NCBI GenBank assembly: GCA_964016985.1
Contig: OZ024825.1
Location: 39,741,557 to 39,805,556, forward strand
From: Anodontia alba
Taxonomy: Eukaryota > Mollusca > Bivalvia > Lucinida > Lucinidae
Length of the DNA stretch: 64,000 nt
Direction of reading: 5' to 3'
A program made the translations under genes and the position numbers. This document shows, piece by piece, positions 20,718-31,141 of this stretch. A model generated the notes under the pieces. The model made no database searches. It was not told the origin of the DNA and was given only the letters and a program-made list of their open reading frames with translations. The stretch's first letter is position 1, and the number at the start of each line of letters is the position of its first letter.

Positions 20718-21154
20718 TTAACACCTTAAGTGCCAAGCAAAATTTGTAGCAGATGGCATTCGAAGATTTTTAATTTTCTATCATTTTTCAGAGAAAATAA
20801 GTCTCGACACTTCGTATGAATCATCTGCTCAGCAGACGATCCACACAAAATGTCAAGACTTATTTTCTCTGAAAATAAAAAAAAATACACCACAACCTCT
20901 TTATAACACTATTGTTGGGGTCTATAGCACAAACCATGTTAGTTAAACAACCATGTTATATCCAAACAAAAACGTATAGATTATATTGAAAAATGACCAT
21001 TTATGGTCATTTTTCAATATAATCTATACAGTTTTTGGATCCATCTTTGAACCATGTTATATCCAAAACCGTGTTATAACAAACCATGTTATAAAGGGGT
21101 TGAAGTGTATATCAAAATTGTCATCTGCAGATATGTTTGGCCTTTAAGGGTTAG
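20718..21154. mobile_element. Family C MITE split by family O
   Basis: Left end TTAACACCTTAAGTGCCAAG, right end TTGGCCTTTAAGGGTTAG. The core GACACTTCGTATGAATCATC pairs with GATCCACACAAAATGTC. O sits between 20886 and 21109. Removing it and one TA restores AAAAAATATATCAAAATTGTC in the right arm. Confidence 0.88.
20888..21107. mobile_element. Family O TA-flanked MITE nested in C
   Basis: TA at 20886-20887 and 21108-21109 is the target duplication. Ends CACCACAACCTCTTTATAAC and GTTATAAAGGGGTTGAAGTG are inverted repeats. The centre ATAGATTATATTGAAAAATG pairs with its mirror around ACCATTTATGGT. Tc1/mariner-like target; no coding capacity. Confidence 0.92.
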
Positions 21155-21344
21155 AATTTACAAGGGCTTGGCAACTGGGCATAAACTGCTTGATAATGCA
21201 GACTGATATGAAGCATCATGATGTTCATGTATCTTGTTTGTTGACAGGGACCGAGCAATGTCGAATGATCACAGGGTTATTGACTTCTTTTCAGCCTGAA
21301 TGAATGTATAATTTTCTGTGTAACTGCATAAAATATTAGCAAAT

Positions 21345-21532
21345 CATTTTTTTCAACAAAAAAAAAAAGTTTCTCCTTACTTTTTATCAGAAAATATAGC
21401 TTCATATCTAATTCAAATTCTTGTCAACTAGAGACAATTAAAATTAAATGTCAAACCCTATTTTCTAGGAGAAATAATGCAGCTATTGCTAATTAATTGT
21501 TAATTTTGCCTGCAGCATGCAAAAGGTAACAT
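21345..21532. mobile_element. Family D MITE, diverged
   Basis: CAGAAAATATAGCTTCATAT, TTGTCAACTAGAGACAATTA and TGTCAAACCCTATTTTCTAGG follow the D pattern. The ends are worn; GCATGCAAAAGGTAAC closes it. Confidence 0.65.
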
Positions 21533-21652
21533 AGATACAAAAAAGTTTTTACGTTGTGCCGGTATCTTTTATATCAGACTGCTGGCGATACTTTATTTTA
21601 ATTTGAACCATGTCAAGCGAAAAAACAAAATGTCTAAGACGTAACTCGTGAT

Positions 21653-21822
21653 TAGAGGGCAGCTCTACAGCATCCTCCTCATCCACGGTATCATCGGGGT
21701 CTTTGCAATCCTTTGACACATTCTATGCTGTATCCAATGATTCAGGGTCTTTGCAATCCTTTGACACATTCTATGCAGTATCCAATGATTCTGTGAGCGG
21801 AAAGCAAAGGCCCAAAGTCTGA
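21653..21822 (+). other. Open frame with in-frame 48 bp duplication, possible exon
   Basis: From a TGA at 21651 to a TGA at about 21820, one plus-strand frame is open for some 56 codons without ATG. It encodes a Ser-rich start and then SGSLQSFDTFYAVSND twice. The repeat is 48 bp, exactly 16 codons. No convincing splice acceptor or donor is visible. It could be a coding exon remnant or chance, and I lean to chance. Confidence 0.2.
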
Positions 21823-21837
21823 TCAGCAAAGGTCCTG

Positions 21838-22085
21838 GGCCCAGATGTTCAAAGCATCGTTAGCTTAACAACCTTAGATTGTTAGTCGTCCAAATGATAA
21901 CTGTTCTAGTAAGTACAATATCTAATTCACAGGTATTTTTGCTGAAAAAAAATGTGAGTAGCTTTTGCAAATGCAAAAGCTACTCACATTTTTTCAGCAA
22001 AAATATTAGTGTATATGCCATATTTAATGATCAAAGTTTAAACGATGTTAACTAACGACATCGTTACTTTTGAACAACTGGGTCC
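21838..22085. mobile_element. Family N MITE, diverged copy
   Basis: Ends GGGCCCAGATGTTCAAAGC and TTTTGAACAACTGGGTCC. The hairpin core at about 21936-22005 keeps ATGTGAGTAGCTTTTGCA on both arms while outer parts have drifted from the other two copies. Confidence 0.87.
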
Positions 22086-23292
22086 TGATCAGACTGATCT
22101 GGCCTGTGCTCTCCATATATGCCCCCAAGGTTTGCTGTTTTCAATCAATGCATCTCATATGAAAGATCTGCCTTTTTTGCCAATATAAGGTTAGGTGTTC
22201 ATATCATATAGGGAGTACATTTATTTCCAGCTGAAGAGTTCTTGGCAAGGGAGATAAAAAAAAAAAAGATGCATTCAAGCAAATATTAAATACTGAATGT
22301 GTAAATTATAAATGACAGCTGAAATTAACAGAACAGAACAAAACTATATTAATCTAGCTACTTCTCAGGCCACACGCAGGAGGCATAAGAGAAGGAAGAA
22401 ATTACATAATGAACAAAGCAAGTGACAAAGTTTACAAACAAACATTGTTCGCATTACATTCTGTCCACACACATAAATACACCCATATACACATATGCAT
22501 GTGTGTAGTGTGTAGGTACATATATACAGTAGTGCCAAGACCAAAGGCTACACCCAGCACACCCGGTGTTCACTATGTTTAGACATGATGGAATGAACAC
22601 CATGTAGCTTAATAGTTTGTCAGTGAATGTCCATAGGTTCAATTCCCTTGGCAAGCATACATTTTTTTCTCAGACTTTTTCTTTTCTTTCTTTTTTTTCT
22701 ATTTTATTTTACGGTTTATAATTTTACTAGCCATCACAGTTAGTATTTTTATTCCATTCAAACTTTTGAGTCATAATCTGGAATGAATTGAGCCTTACCA
22801 ACTGCTTACACATAAAAAAATCAGATTTCTTCCAGAAAAAAAACCCAAAAAAAACAGAGCCTGGTACTAATGGCAGCTGTTCTTTCTAAAGACACTTCTT
22901 GTTCCAGGATACTGTATAACAATAACTCAGGATTAGTATGTTATTGATTGTAATTCCCAGTTAATTAATGGAAAACCTACTGTGTCCTGTGTTTGGATTA
23001 GGGACAAATTAAGATAAAAGACCAGTGGTGCCCTCTTGTTTTAACCATATGTGACTTTATTGAGTTTACTTTTCATTAAGTTTTATATCTCATTTTCAGT
23101 GTTTACATACAATAACAAGATAATGGGGACTCTGTGACAAATATCAATATTTTGCTAGCCTTAAGTTATACCATTTGTACGCTGATCATAAAATTAGCCA
23201 ACAACAAGTTTGTGATATTTTCGCCAATAAATTAGGGCTTTGGCATTTCCATTTTTCCTCAGAAAAATATTAAAAAGTTATTGTCTGCTATA
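22086..23292. other. Unassigned, no gene
   Basis: About 1.2 kb with no family match. It has A-rich and T-rich tracts (22258-22268, 22675-22700), a short GTGTGTAGTGTGTAGGT stretch, and a 66-codon minus-strand frame with no motif. 23235-23290 resembles a C right half. Confidence 0.45.
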
Positions 23293-23540
23293 TTTAAGAG
23301 TTTAGCCTTTCATAACTTGATTGCTTTTTGTGACTGTATAATCAAATTTGCAGCAGACATTATTCATTTTTTTTATATATATATTTTAGGGAAAATAAAG
23401 TTTGACATTTCATGTGAATCATCTGCCCAGCAGATGATTCACATGAAATGTCAAGTCTTATTTACTCTGAAAATGCACTCACAAAAAAAAAAAGAAAATA
23501 GAATTTCTGCTGCAGTTGTGATTGGCACTTTAAGGGTTAA
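23293..23540. mobile_element. Family C MITE
   Basis: The core is a perfect hairpin: GACATTTCATGTGAATCATC, TGCCCAGCAGA, GATTCACATGAAATGTC. The right end GATTGGCACTTTAAGGGTTAA is intact and the left end is worn. The 117-codon frame here is not a gene. Confidence 0.85.
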
Positions 23541-23797
23541 CATTATAAGAGAAGCATTTGCATGGCCAATTATTCTGAATCATAAAGGTTGCATGCAAGT
23601 TTGTATCCAACTGAAGGTGGAATTCAGCTCATAACTGGAGGGCATTTTAAGGTACAGAGCCTTTCATTGTGATCTATCCTTTGTCACCAAACAACTACAA
23701 TACTGTTGAAAGGCATAGAAAACAAAATGGTATTATACATAACCCCAAATAAGGCACTTTATTCAACATCAGAGGCACTTCTAGCATAATTATATTT
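23541..23797. other. No recognised feature
   Basis: Short spacer without repeat or gene match. Confidence 0.4.
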
Positions 23798-23813
23798 GCA
23801 GAGAAATAAAAAA

Positions 23814-24117
23814 TTTGTTTGTGTTGAGGTTTTACAGCCCAGTCAACCCAATGAGGTCATGTCGAGCGCGGTCAGTTAACCTAACCACACGTTTACTGGG
23901 CAGGCTTAGTCCTCTAAGCGGTTAACCAGTATTGTGCCCATTCTTTCGCCAGAAACTGACAATTGCCCTTCTTGAATCAGTGGAAGGGAGAGAATGACCA
24001 TAGAAACTATTTCATGATCAATCTCCACGAAAGAATGTTGCCGACCTCGGCGGTGGTTGAACCTGCGACCTCCTGGTCTCCAGTCGGACGGCGCATCCAA
24101 CTGAGCCACCGAGGCCG
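23814..24117 (-). mobile_element. SINE F copy 8, full length with 16 bp target duplication
   Basis: GCAGAGAAATAAAAAA is repeated perfectly at 23798-23813 and 24118-24133. The minus strand begins GGCCTCGGTGGCTCAGTTGG (A box inside), has a B-box-like GGTTCAACC, the family body, and a tail GTAAAACCTCAACACAAACA. This is the best reference copy and its intact long duplication suggests a fairly recent insertion. Confidence 0.96.
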
Positions 24118-24133
24118 GCAGAGAAATAAAAAA

Positions 24134-24419
24134 AAAAAAAATATCTGGATAGCCTACTCTTTTTATCCAAGCTAAAGGCATAAAAATGCCATTATCTGGA
24201 CCCTCGAACAGACGGAATGACATTATTGCTGGGATTAGATTTTTTTCTACCTTTATTTATTGTGCATTTCAGTACCTACACATATCATGTACTTACCGAA
24301 AGATACAAAATTATTATTATCCCACAAGCTGTCACAATTTTAATCCAAGTATCCGGCTCCGCCGAATGAACACAACTGAAGTAGAAATCTTCTCACCAAT
24401 ACATCACAATCAATGCATT
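24134..24419. other. No recognised feature
   Basis: An 80-codon plus-strand frame lies here with no motif. No repeat assignment. Confidence 0.4.
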
Positions 24420-24640
24420 TACGCTTAACATGCTGGGTAAAAATTTCAGCAGACGACATTTTGAAATATTTTTCTTGTTTTATTTTTTGTTGTTGTTTTT
24501 TCAGAAAATAGGCTTTGTCATTTCATGCAAATTGTCTCTTCAGGAGACAATTTGCATGAAATGGCAAAGTCTATTTTTGAAAAAAAAATGAAAAACAATA
24601 TATGAAAAATATCATCAATTTGTGGTTGCCAAATCTTCCG
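24420..24640. mobile_element. Family D MITE
   Basis: TTACGCTTAACATGCTGGGT, then TTTCAGCAGACGACATTTTG. The core CATTTCATGCAAATTGTCTC pairs with GAGACAATTTGCATGAAATG. Three TTG repeats extend the left arm. The right end fades after ATCATCAATTTGTGG. Confidence 0.82.
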
Positions 24641-25011
24641 GTTTAAGTGATTGTTCAGTAAGAGTCTGGGAACAATGGAGTGATAATCGCTGAGGGTTTT
24701 AACTATTTTAGGTCACAATAAAATATTACTCCATCAGAGAAAGAAATCTGAGCTAAAGACAGACCATGACCTTAGTAGGTATATATAATAAGACTGTAAT
24801 GTTTACATTATAACCAGTTAAATCTCCGTCTATATTTCAGTAGACATGTTTACATCAGTTTAAGTCAACAAAGTCCTTTTCAACTGATTAAATGGTTTGC
24901 TTCAACCACATTAAGAAGAAACACTCATGACTAGTTAAATAAAGTTTCTTATTTTTATATACATGTATACCATTAATTTGAAAAAAAAAATGAGTTTTTC
25001 AGTTCTTGTGT
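24641..25011. other. No recognised feature
   Basis: AT-rich, no family match, no gene. Confidence 0.45.
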
Positions 25012-25150
25012 TTAACCTGGGCAAATTCAGCAGACAACAAACCGATAAAGACAATTTGCATGAAATGTCAAAACCTGTTTTCTAAGAAAAATAAGAAAAA
25101 AAATTCAATATGTCATCTGTTGAAAAATTTACCAAGAGTTCTAAGCACCA
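25012..25150. mobile_element. Family D MITE, internal deletion
   Basis: CCTGGGCAAATTCAGCAGAC, then ACAATTTGCATGAAATGTC, then TGTCATCTGTTGAAAAATTT. One core arm is missing. Confidence 0.7.
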
Positions 25151-25159
25151 ACAACATAA

Positions 25160-25370
25160 TAATTTACCAACCCTTGTGAGTCATTTTGTGTTGTCTCCCA
25201 GAGAAAGTGAGAAAAAGGACACAAGAGCTAACAGAAGAGAGGAAAGAGAGAAGGAAAAGTGAATGACAGCGCAGAAATTGAAGAAATACTAACATGCCCC
25301 CTTTCCCCACCTGCTGCACCTACAGAAGGCCCTTACCACCACCCTCCCTACCATGAAAAAAAAAAAAACT
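25160..25370 (-). mobile_element. SINE G copy 1, partial
   Basis: ACCAACCCTTGTGAGTCATT, TGTTGTCTCCCAGAGAAAG and a purine-rich GAGAAGGAAAAGTGAATGAC stretch match the other G copies. The 5' half after CCACCTGCTGCACC is lost. Confidence 0.72.
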
Positions 25371-26351
25371 TCTTCATAAAGTATACATTCTACTGTACTC
25401 ATAGTAAAAGTTGGCCTTATGGCTTATACAACCAGCAAAGCTGTGCATCTGCACAGTCTGATGATGGTCTTCCCCAGTTGCTAACAGGCTATATGGACTT
25501 TGAACACAGTGTGACAAATCAACAGCCTGATTGCCCAGGATAAGAGACAAATCAGGCTGGGTAACCTAATTTGGATATCATTTCACTTGTCCAGAAAGTG
25601 ATAGGATATATCAAGAAAATCAGGCGCATAGCCAGGCGGAAGCTATGAAGCTTGGCAATTTGGCAATTTAACCTTATTTTCACCTCAAACCTGTTCATAT
25701 CACATCAAATGGGTTGGGCCACAGTATTTCCTACAAGACCACATGTCCTCTAAGCAGTGACTCTAATCAGCCTGCACAAATGCACAGGCTGATCAAAGTC
25801 ATTGCTTTGCGCTGACTAACCAAACATCTCAGCTTTCCTTAGACAAATGCTGGGCGCTGGGTTTTCCTTATCCCTCAAAAAAAGAAACTTGGCCCCTTTT
25901 TGACTCTGATGTCCTCTAAACCCGGCTTCATCTTAGAGAGACATTGATATCTAATAAAATTTGCAATATTTTCTGTAAAATCCAAGCAATCAACCCCTGA
26001 AATTACCCTATATGTCCCCTAAAATATGGGTCAAAAGAGACATATGTCCCCTTAAATAAATTTCTGAGGGAAAACCTGGTGGGCACATAATTATACAATC
26101 TTGTAGGAAATGCTGTGCCTTGGCTAAAATATCTGCGATTCTATTTAGCAGGCTTCATCTTCATAGTTCCTGGCTAGGCCCCTGAAAACATTGATTTGAA
26201 TTCAGTTCTGAGGATATGCAATTCTTTCCTTTTGGAGTAGACCACGTGGAGATCAGGAAAGCAAACAAGGTCACAAAAATTGTCTTCCTTGTAGAAAATG
26301 ATGGAAAATCTGCAAGTGCATAAATTTCTTCTTCATCAAATCTTACTGACC
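25371..26351. other. Decayed palindromes, no gene
   Basis: 25735-25830 contains an inverted repeat (CTAATCAGCCTGCACAAATG with GCACAGGCTGATCAAAG) related to the element at 44.6 kb, and 25430-25490 a worn relative. The rest is unassigned. Confidence 0.4.
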
Positions 26352-26652
26352 CTGAGCCCCAATCACAACTGCAGTAAACGATTTTTCTGATTTCTTTTTC
26401 TTTTTTTTTTTTTTTTTTTTTGTATTTTTCAGAGTAAATAAGACTTGACAATTCATGCGACTCCTGCTAGGCAGATGATTCACATGAAATATCAATTTAT
26501 ATTTTCTCTGAAAAATAAAGAAAAAAAAGAAAGAATATCGTCTGCTGCAAAATGATTCACATGAAATATCAAGTTTTGTTTTCTCTAAAAAAAAATAATA
26601 ATAATAATAATAGTTGTCTACTAAAAATTTTGCTTGGCGCTTTAAGGTTTAA
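26352..26652. mobile_element. Family C MITE with internal duplication
   Basis: CCCCAATCACAACTGCAGTA to TTGCTTGGCGCTTTAAGG. The stretch ATGATTCACATGAAATATCAA occurs twice (about 26476 and 26553), so the right arm is duplicated. Poly-T (26401-26421) and (ATA)n tracts are internal. Confidence 0.78.
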
Positions 26653-26805
26653 TGCAAAGTCCTACTTGCATTTTTTATCAAAGAAATAAACTGCACAGAA
26701 TATAGGTAATACATTAGGCTTCTGAGTTTTCAAGTCAAGGACAAACATGTCTAAACCCAATATTTGGTTGAAAACAAACTCCTTCAATGTAACAGATGCT
26801 CCATT

Positions 26806-26998
26806 AAACCCTTAGCACTCTGGGTAAAATTTTCAGCAGATGACATATTGAAATATTTTTCTTATTTTTCACAGAAAACAGATTTCAACACTTCCTGCAA
26901 AATGTCTCTAGTGAACTGCCCAATCCTGTTTTCTGCAAAAAATAAGAAAAACATCATCAATTTGTCGTCTGCCCAGACAGTGGTAAAACTTAAAATAA
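26806..26998. mobile_element. Family D MITE
   Basis: TTAAACCCTTAGCACTCTGG to CAGACAGTGGTAAAACTTAA. The core is worn (TTTCAACACTTCCTGC). TTAA-type ends are visible on both sides. Confidence 0.8.
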
Positions 26999-27031
26999 GA
27001 TGACTCTTGTAAAATTACTCTTCTTGTCACC

Positions 27032-27236
27032 TTACCCTTGTCCTGCTGAATAAATTAAGATGCCATGCCCACTTCTAATTGTCAGCGAATCGGATTATTT
27101 GATCCAGACTGTTGCTACAAATTCACATACTGTATGGCAAACAGTGCAGAGCCAGATCAGTTCAGAAGCCAACTGATCAGGAGCTACACTGTTTGCAAAG
27201 ACAGTGTATATCCAGGTTCAGCAGGACAAGGGTTAA
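27032..27236. mobile_element. Family A MITE
   Basis: It begins TTACCCTTGTCCTGCTGAAT and ends CAGCAGGACAAGGGTTAA. The core GCCAGATCAGTTCAGAAGCC has a small deletion in one arm. Confidence 0.88.
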
Positions 27237-27349
27237 TTTACAATTCCTGTCAGGTACACCTGTCAAAATCCTTCATAAAACCTGGCTTTCATAAAATGTA
27301 GCCTTTTATGAGCCTTTTATGTATAAATTTTAATTCAGCCTGCAGAGCT

Positions 27350-27540
27350 CCAGAAAAGAGGAGCATCCAGATAAATATTTTTCCTATTTCTCCACAAAAA
27401 CAAATGTTGTGGGTACTCATTAGAAGTGTCTTACCGAGACACTTCTAATGACTACCCATAACATAGGTTTTTGTGCAGAAATGAGAAAAATATCTACATA
27501 TTTTGCATGAAAAAAACATCTTATTTGGAGCTATGGCATG
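27350..27540. mobile_element. Family L palindromic MITE
   Basis: Left AGCTCCAGAAAAGAGGAGCA. The core GTACTCATTAGAAGTGTCTT pairs with AGACACTTCTAATGACTAC. Right end CATCTTATTTGGAGCTATG. Confidence 0.87.
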
Positions 27541-27596
27541 GTTCCAGTTCAAATGTTATTTCAGGGAGAATACTGATACAGGTACCTTTTTTTTTT

Positions 27597-27687
27597 TTAA
27601 TTGTCTGAGCTGAGGTTTAAGGGCCCTATCAACAGTATTTCAGTCATGTCGAGCTGTCTCCCAAAGAGGGAGAGAAAAAAGAATAAA
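27597..27687 (-). mobile_element. SINE 3'-tail fragment fused to array element
   Basis: GAGGTTTAAGGGCCCTATCA and CAGTCATGTCGAGCTGTCTC carry the shared SINE tail, then CCCAAAGAGGGAGAGAAAA, before changing to the array element at about 27688. It mixes phrases of SINE F and G, so its origin is uncertain. Confidence 0.55.
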
Positions 27688-27898
27688 ACTGCAAGCCATG
27701 CACCATGCCCTCCTGCCACAGGGACATATTCCCTATGCACTTCTGTAAAGTTTGAAAAGGATTGGCCTAAAACTGTAGGAGGAGTTGCGGGCAGAAGAAT
27801 GGTGGGGGCGCTGACGGACGGACGGACGGACGGACGGACACTCAAAATTTCAGAGGGTATAACATAATACCCCGCCACTTTTTTGGTGGCGGGGCATA
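27688..27898 (+). mobile_element. Helentron/pearl-like element, single-unit copy
   Basis: The 5' part ACTGCAAGCCATGCACCATG is also found at 62.23 kb. One partial core unit follows (AAAGTTTGAAAAGGATTGGC, TGTAGGAGGAGTTGCGGGC), then (GACG)n at 27813-27838 and a perfect 9 bp hairpin CCCCGCCAC/GTGGCGGGG (27870-27894). It is the short relative of the 191 bp array at 62.2-63.5 kb. Confidence 0.85.
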
Positions 27899-27984
27899 AA
27901 AATGGGATAGTTAAGAATCAAAGCACTGACAGCATTGGTGGGTTGACTTTCTCTGAGTGTGGGCTGGGAGGAAAAGGGTCCTGA

Positions 27985-28281
27985 TTGATTGATTGATTGA
28001 GTTGGGGTTTAACGACACGTCAACCCTTGTGGGTCATTTTGTGTCGTCTCCCAGAGAAAGGGAGAAAAGAGATAGAAGAGATAGTAGAGGAGATGAAAGA
28101 GACGATTAGGTAAGAAATAGGAACAGGAATGAAAGTGAAGAAACAGAAGAAATAAAATTATTCCCCCTCTACCCTTACCTGCTACAAGGATAGCAAGCCT
28201 TGCCCAACTGTAAGCCAATTTCAGTAGGACGCCCCGGTGACGTAAGATACACGACACCATCGCCACTCCCAACCACCCTGA
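27985..28281 (-). mobile_element. SINE G copy 2
   Basis: On the minus strand it runs from GGTGGTTGGGAGTGGCGATG, through ACTGAAATTGGCTTACAGTTG and a pyrimidine-rich middle, to TGACGTGTCGTTAAACCCC and a (TCAA)n tail. I see no confident A or B box, so the promoter type is unknown. The 87-codon frame is not a protein. Confidence 0.82.
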
Positions 28282-28324
28282 ACGGAGACTTACGTTTGTT
28301 TCATTTAACCCTTAACTTCCTGTA

Positions 28325-28412
28325 ACCTCCTGTAATTTAAGCAAACAGTGCAGACCCTGACCAGATGACACATTCGAAGGTGTCTGATCTGGGTCTACAC
28401 TGCTTGCCAATG
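28325..28412. mobile_element. Family B core fragment
   Basis: GCAAACAGTGCAGACCCTGA, CAGATGACACATTCGAAGGTGTCTG and ATCTGGGTCTACACTGC form the B-type hairpin with a variant loop. No outer ends. Confidence 0.65.
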
Positions 28413-28760
28413 TTCCAAATGTCCCAGGCCAGGTTTTACAGATAACCCTCTATCAACAGCACTCTGATGTCACAGCGACAAAAGCAGCAAGACTATAAAT
28501 AACCGTTACCTGGTTTCATCTAACGTGCAGTTTGATTACATTGGTCAATGATAATCATGTGGACAACTACCTTAAGGAAATTTAAGCATTTGTATTTATG
28601 GCTCGATTGCAAACAACTGACTCAAAAAGGCCCGAAGGCAACTTTGCCCACACATACATTCTTATCTCATATGAAGTTGTCTCAGTGAGCCGACTCTAAT
28701 GATATACAAGAAAAACATTTCTAAAGGGAGTAAAGAAAAACATTCACTGTTTTGCTCTAT

Positions 28761-29185
28761 TTACCATATTTATCCTAAGTATTTGGACAGGCTTGAGCAA
28801 ACAGTGTAGATCTTGTTCAGATGCAGATTGCAGCATCTGATCAGGGTCTATATTGTTTGCTGCTCATCCAGCACTTTTTTAGACATATCAAGAAAAAGTA
28901 AAATGGAGTTGTTCGAATTTAACTCTTTGCATGCTGGGTAATTTTGCATGCTTTTTTTGTCGTCTGTGGATCTTTTTTTAAATTAACTTTTTCAAAAAAA
29001 TCTTTCAGGAGTACCATCAGTGTCAAAACGTTTGGATCCAGATTTTTTGTTGGGCCTGATCTGGGTCCAAACTATTCGCAAAGGTTATCAACAGACGACA
29101 AAAGTCGCCACTAGTGGGGAAAGAGTTAAGGAAAACTATGGTAATGAGCTAAGGCGTCTGAATATTTAGGGCAAATTCACACGTA
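28761..29185. mobile_element. Family B MITE split by family E
   Basis: Left TTTACCATATTTATCCTAAG, core CAGATGCAGATTGCAGCATC, right TGTTCGAATTTAA interrupted by E, resuming GGAAAACTATGGTAATGAGC and GTCTGAATATTTAGGGCAAA. Excising E plus one TTAA restores the B right arm. Confidence 0.88.
28923..29125. mobile_element. Family E MITE nested in B
   Basis: TTAA at 28919-28922 and 29126-29129 flanks it. Ends CTCTTTGCATGCTGGGT and GTCGCCACTAGTGGGGAAAGAG. Core CAGATTTTTTGTTGGGCCTG has one arm partly deleted. Confidence 0.9.
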
Positions 29186-29324
29186 TTTCGGAGCTCTGCA
29201 TATTCTACCTTCAGTCATCTGCTGAAATTTTCATCCCGCAAGATAAACGTTAAAGGGAAATATGATGCTTGTAATTATCCTACAATATGGGCCTCATCAT
29301 ATTAATTGGAGAAGGCCCCAAACA

Positions 29325-29435
29325 GCCTGGTGGGAGACAATTTGCATGAAATGTCAAATCCTGTTTTCTGGGAAAAATAAGAATAATATCATCAATTTGT
29401 TGTCTGCTGAATTTGCCCAGGTTAAATGTAGTTCT
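29325..29435. mobile_element. Family D right half
   Basis: GGGAGACAATTTGCATGAAA through TTGTTGTCTGCTGAATTTGCC. The left half is absent. Confidence 0.7.
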
Positions 29436-29559
29436 GATCTTGCATTAGAAGAATTAATTAATGTTTTATTGTAGAGAACCCCCTGCGATCTTTTGTGCAG
29501 CTGCAATCAATTTACTATAGGCAAATATTAGACACACTGTGTGAAAACTGATATTCTTA

Positions 29560-30080
29560 CAGTATTTACCCTAAATATTGTATTATTGCCTTAAGCATTG
29601 CAAAATTTCGATACCATATTCACCCTAATTACCATACTGTGCACTTAAGTTTTTTTCATAAACCACTTGAAAAACTGGTAGTAAAATATCCTTCTAATAC
29701 GGGTACACTTTACAGAAAGATCAGCAGAGGGGTGTATTTAATGATACTTACGCAATATTTTTTTACCTTTCTTTATAAAAGCATATGTTGTTGGTACTCA
29801 TTTGAATTGCCTCAACTTGTTGAGGCAATTCAAATGAGTACCAACATATGTGGTACTCATTTGAATTGCCTCAACTTGTTGAGGCAATTCAAATGAGTAC
29901 CAACAACATATGCTTTTAAAAGAAGTAGATACATGGCCTGTAATCAGAAGACTACGAAATTGCTTCACTGTGAGCTTATAGGGGTATGAGCAGTAATTGG
30001 ATCGAATACAATAAGTCTATTTTACTACCTGTTGATGAGTCTAAAACCCTGCTGGATGAGTGACAAACAGTGTTGGGTCA
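29560..30080. mobile_element. K-in-B composite without the SINE
   Basis: B-left GTATTTACCCTAAATATTGT, then K (ACTGTGCACTTAAG ... GTGAGCTTATAGGGGTATGAG), then B-right GTCTATTTTACTACCTGTTG. The K core here holds two identical 50 bp palindromes (29793-29842, 29852-29901). This copy is the empty-site reference for SINE H copy 1. Confidence 0.7.
29793..29901. repeat. Duplicated 50 bp perfect palindrome
   Basis: Each unit runs GGTACTCATTTGAATTGCCT to the mirror AGGCAATTCAAATGAGTACC around CAACTTGTTG. The second starts 59 bp after the first. Shared with the family L core in GTACTCATT and GCCTC. Confidence 0.95.
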
Positions 30081-30096
30081 TGATGTACATAGTATT

Positions 30097-30312
30097 ACAT
30101 TATTTACCCTAAATATTTAGCCACCTTAACAGCTTACCATACTTGCCCCCAAATTTGAATAAGTCCAATTTAATTCCTGCTGATGTGTCGCTGTCTACTA
30201 ACGAGGGGCAAAAAGCAGACCAAGATCAGATGCAAAGTTCTGCAGCATTTGATCTGGGCATATACTGTTTGCTCAGGCCTGTTTGTTCCAATATGTAGGG
30301 TAAAATAAGATA
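30097..30312. mobile_element. Family B MITE
   Basis: It begins ATTATTTACCCTAAATATTT and ends CCAATATGTAGGGTAAAATA. In order it holds CTTACCATACTTGCC, CCTGCTGATGTGTCG, AAGATCAGATGCAAAG and TGTTTGCTCAGGCCTGTTTG. Confidence 0.85.
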
Positions 30313-30560
30313 TCACTTATGGAAACAGCAGTGACACACCAGCCTGCATATATCCCTTGTTCAGTCATGGTTTTAACTGTTCATTACCAAGATTCTTCAG
30401 GGTTCACATAATTATGCTCATGAAGAACAATTAGTGGTCTGTGTAGATGCAAAGAATGATTGTTCACTTAAGCTTGTCTTAAAAAATTAACAAACCTTTA
30501 AGAATCAGGATTCAATTATCAAGAATCCAGAATTCAAAAGATTCCAGATAAAATGGCTCT
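30313..30560. other. No recognised feature
   Basis: Short unassigned spacer. Confidence 0.4.
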
Positions 30561-30570
30561 TTCATGAAAA

Positions 30571-30876
30571 GTTTTGTTTGTGTTGAGGTTTTACAGCTGT
30601 CAACCCAATGGCGTCATGTCAAACGCAGTCATTTTACCTAACCACACTTTTACCGGGCAGGCTTAGTCCTCTAAGCTGTTAATCAGAATTGTGCACATTC
30701 TTTCACCAGAAACTGACAACTGCCTTTCTTGAATCAGCAGAAGGGAGAGAATGACTGTAGAAAATATTTCATGATCAAATCTTCACTTAAGAATGTTGCC
30801 GACCTGCCAGGGGTCGAACCTGCAATCTCCTGATCACCAGTCTGACACACATCCAACTGAGCCACCGAGGCCAGGA
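30571..30876 (-). mobile_element. SINE F copy 9 with 10 bp target duplication
   Basis: TTCATGAAAA occurs at 30561-30570 and 30877-30886. The head shows TGGCTCAGTTGG (minus strand) and GGTTCGACCCC, and the tail GTAAAACCTCAACACAAACA. Full length. Confidence 0.93.
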
Positions 30877-31141
30877 TTCATGAAAAATTACAATGCAATT
30901 AAGTCATAAGAAATCTCAGCAGCTGTGTGCTCTAACAGTATTGGCTAATACATCACAAGCTTCTCGCCACCATCATGGGCATAATAAATCATACATAATA
31001 ACAAGCTGCCAGCTACTAGCTAAAGCATGCTGTTCTTCTCTAGGTACCCTGGCTTCTTTCATCATTCAAACTGACCTACTCACTGGCTGCTGATCAACAA
31101 TATTTGAAGGTATAGTATCTATATTTTATAGAAAGCCTTAG

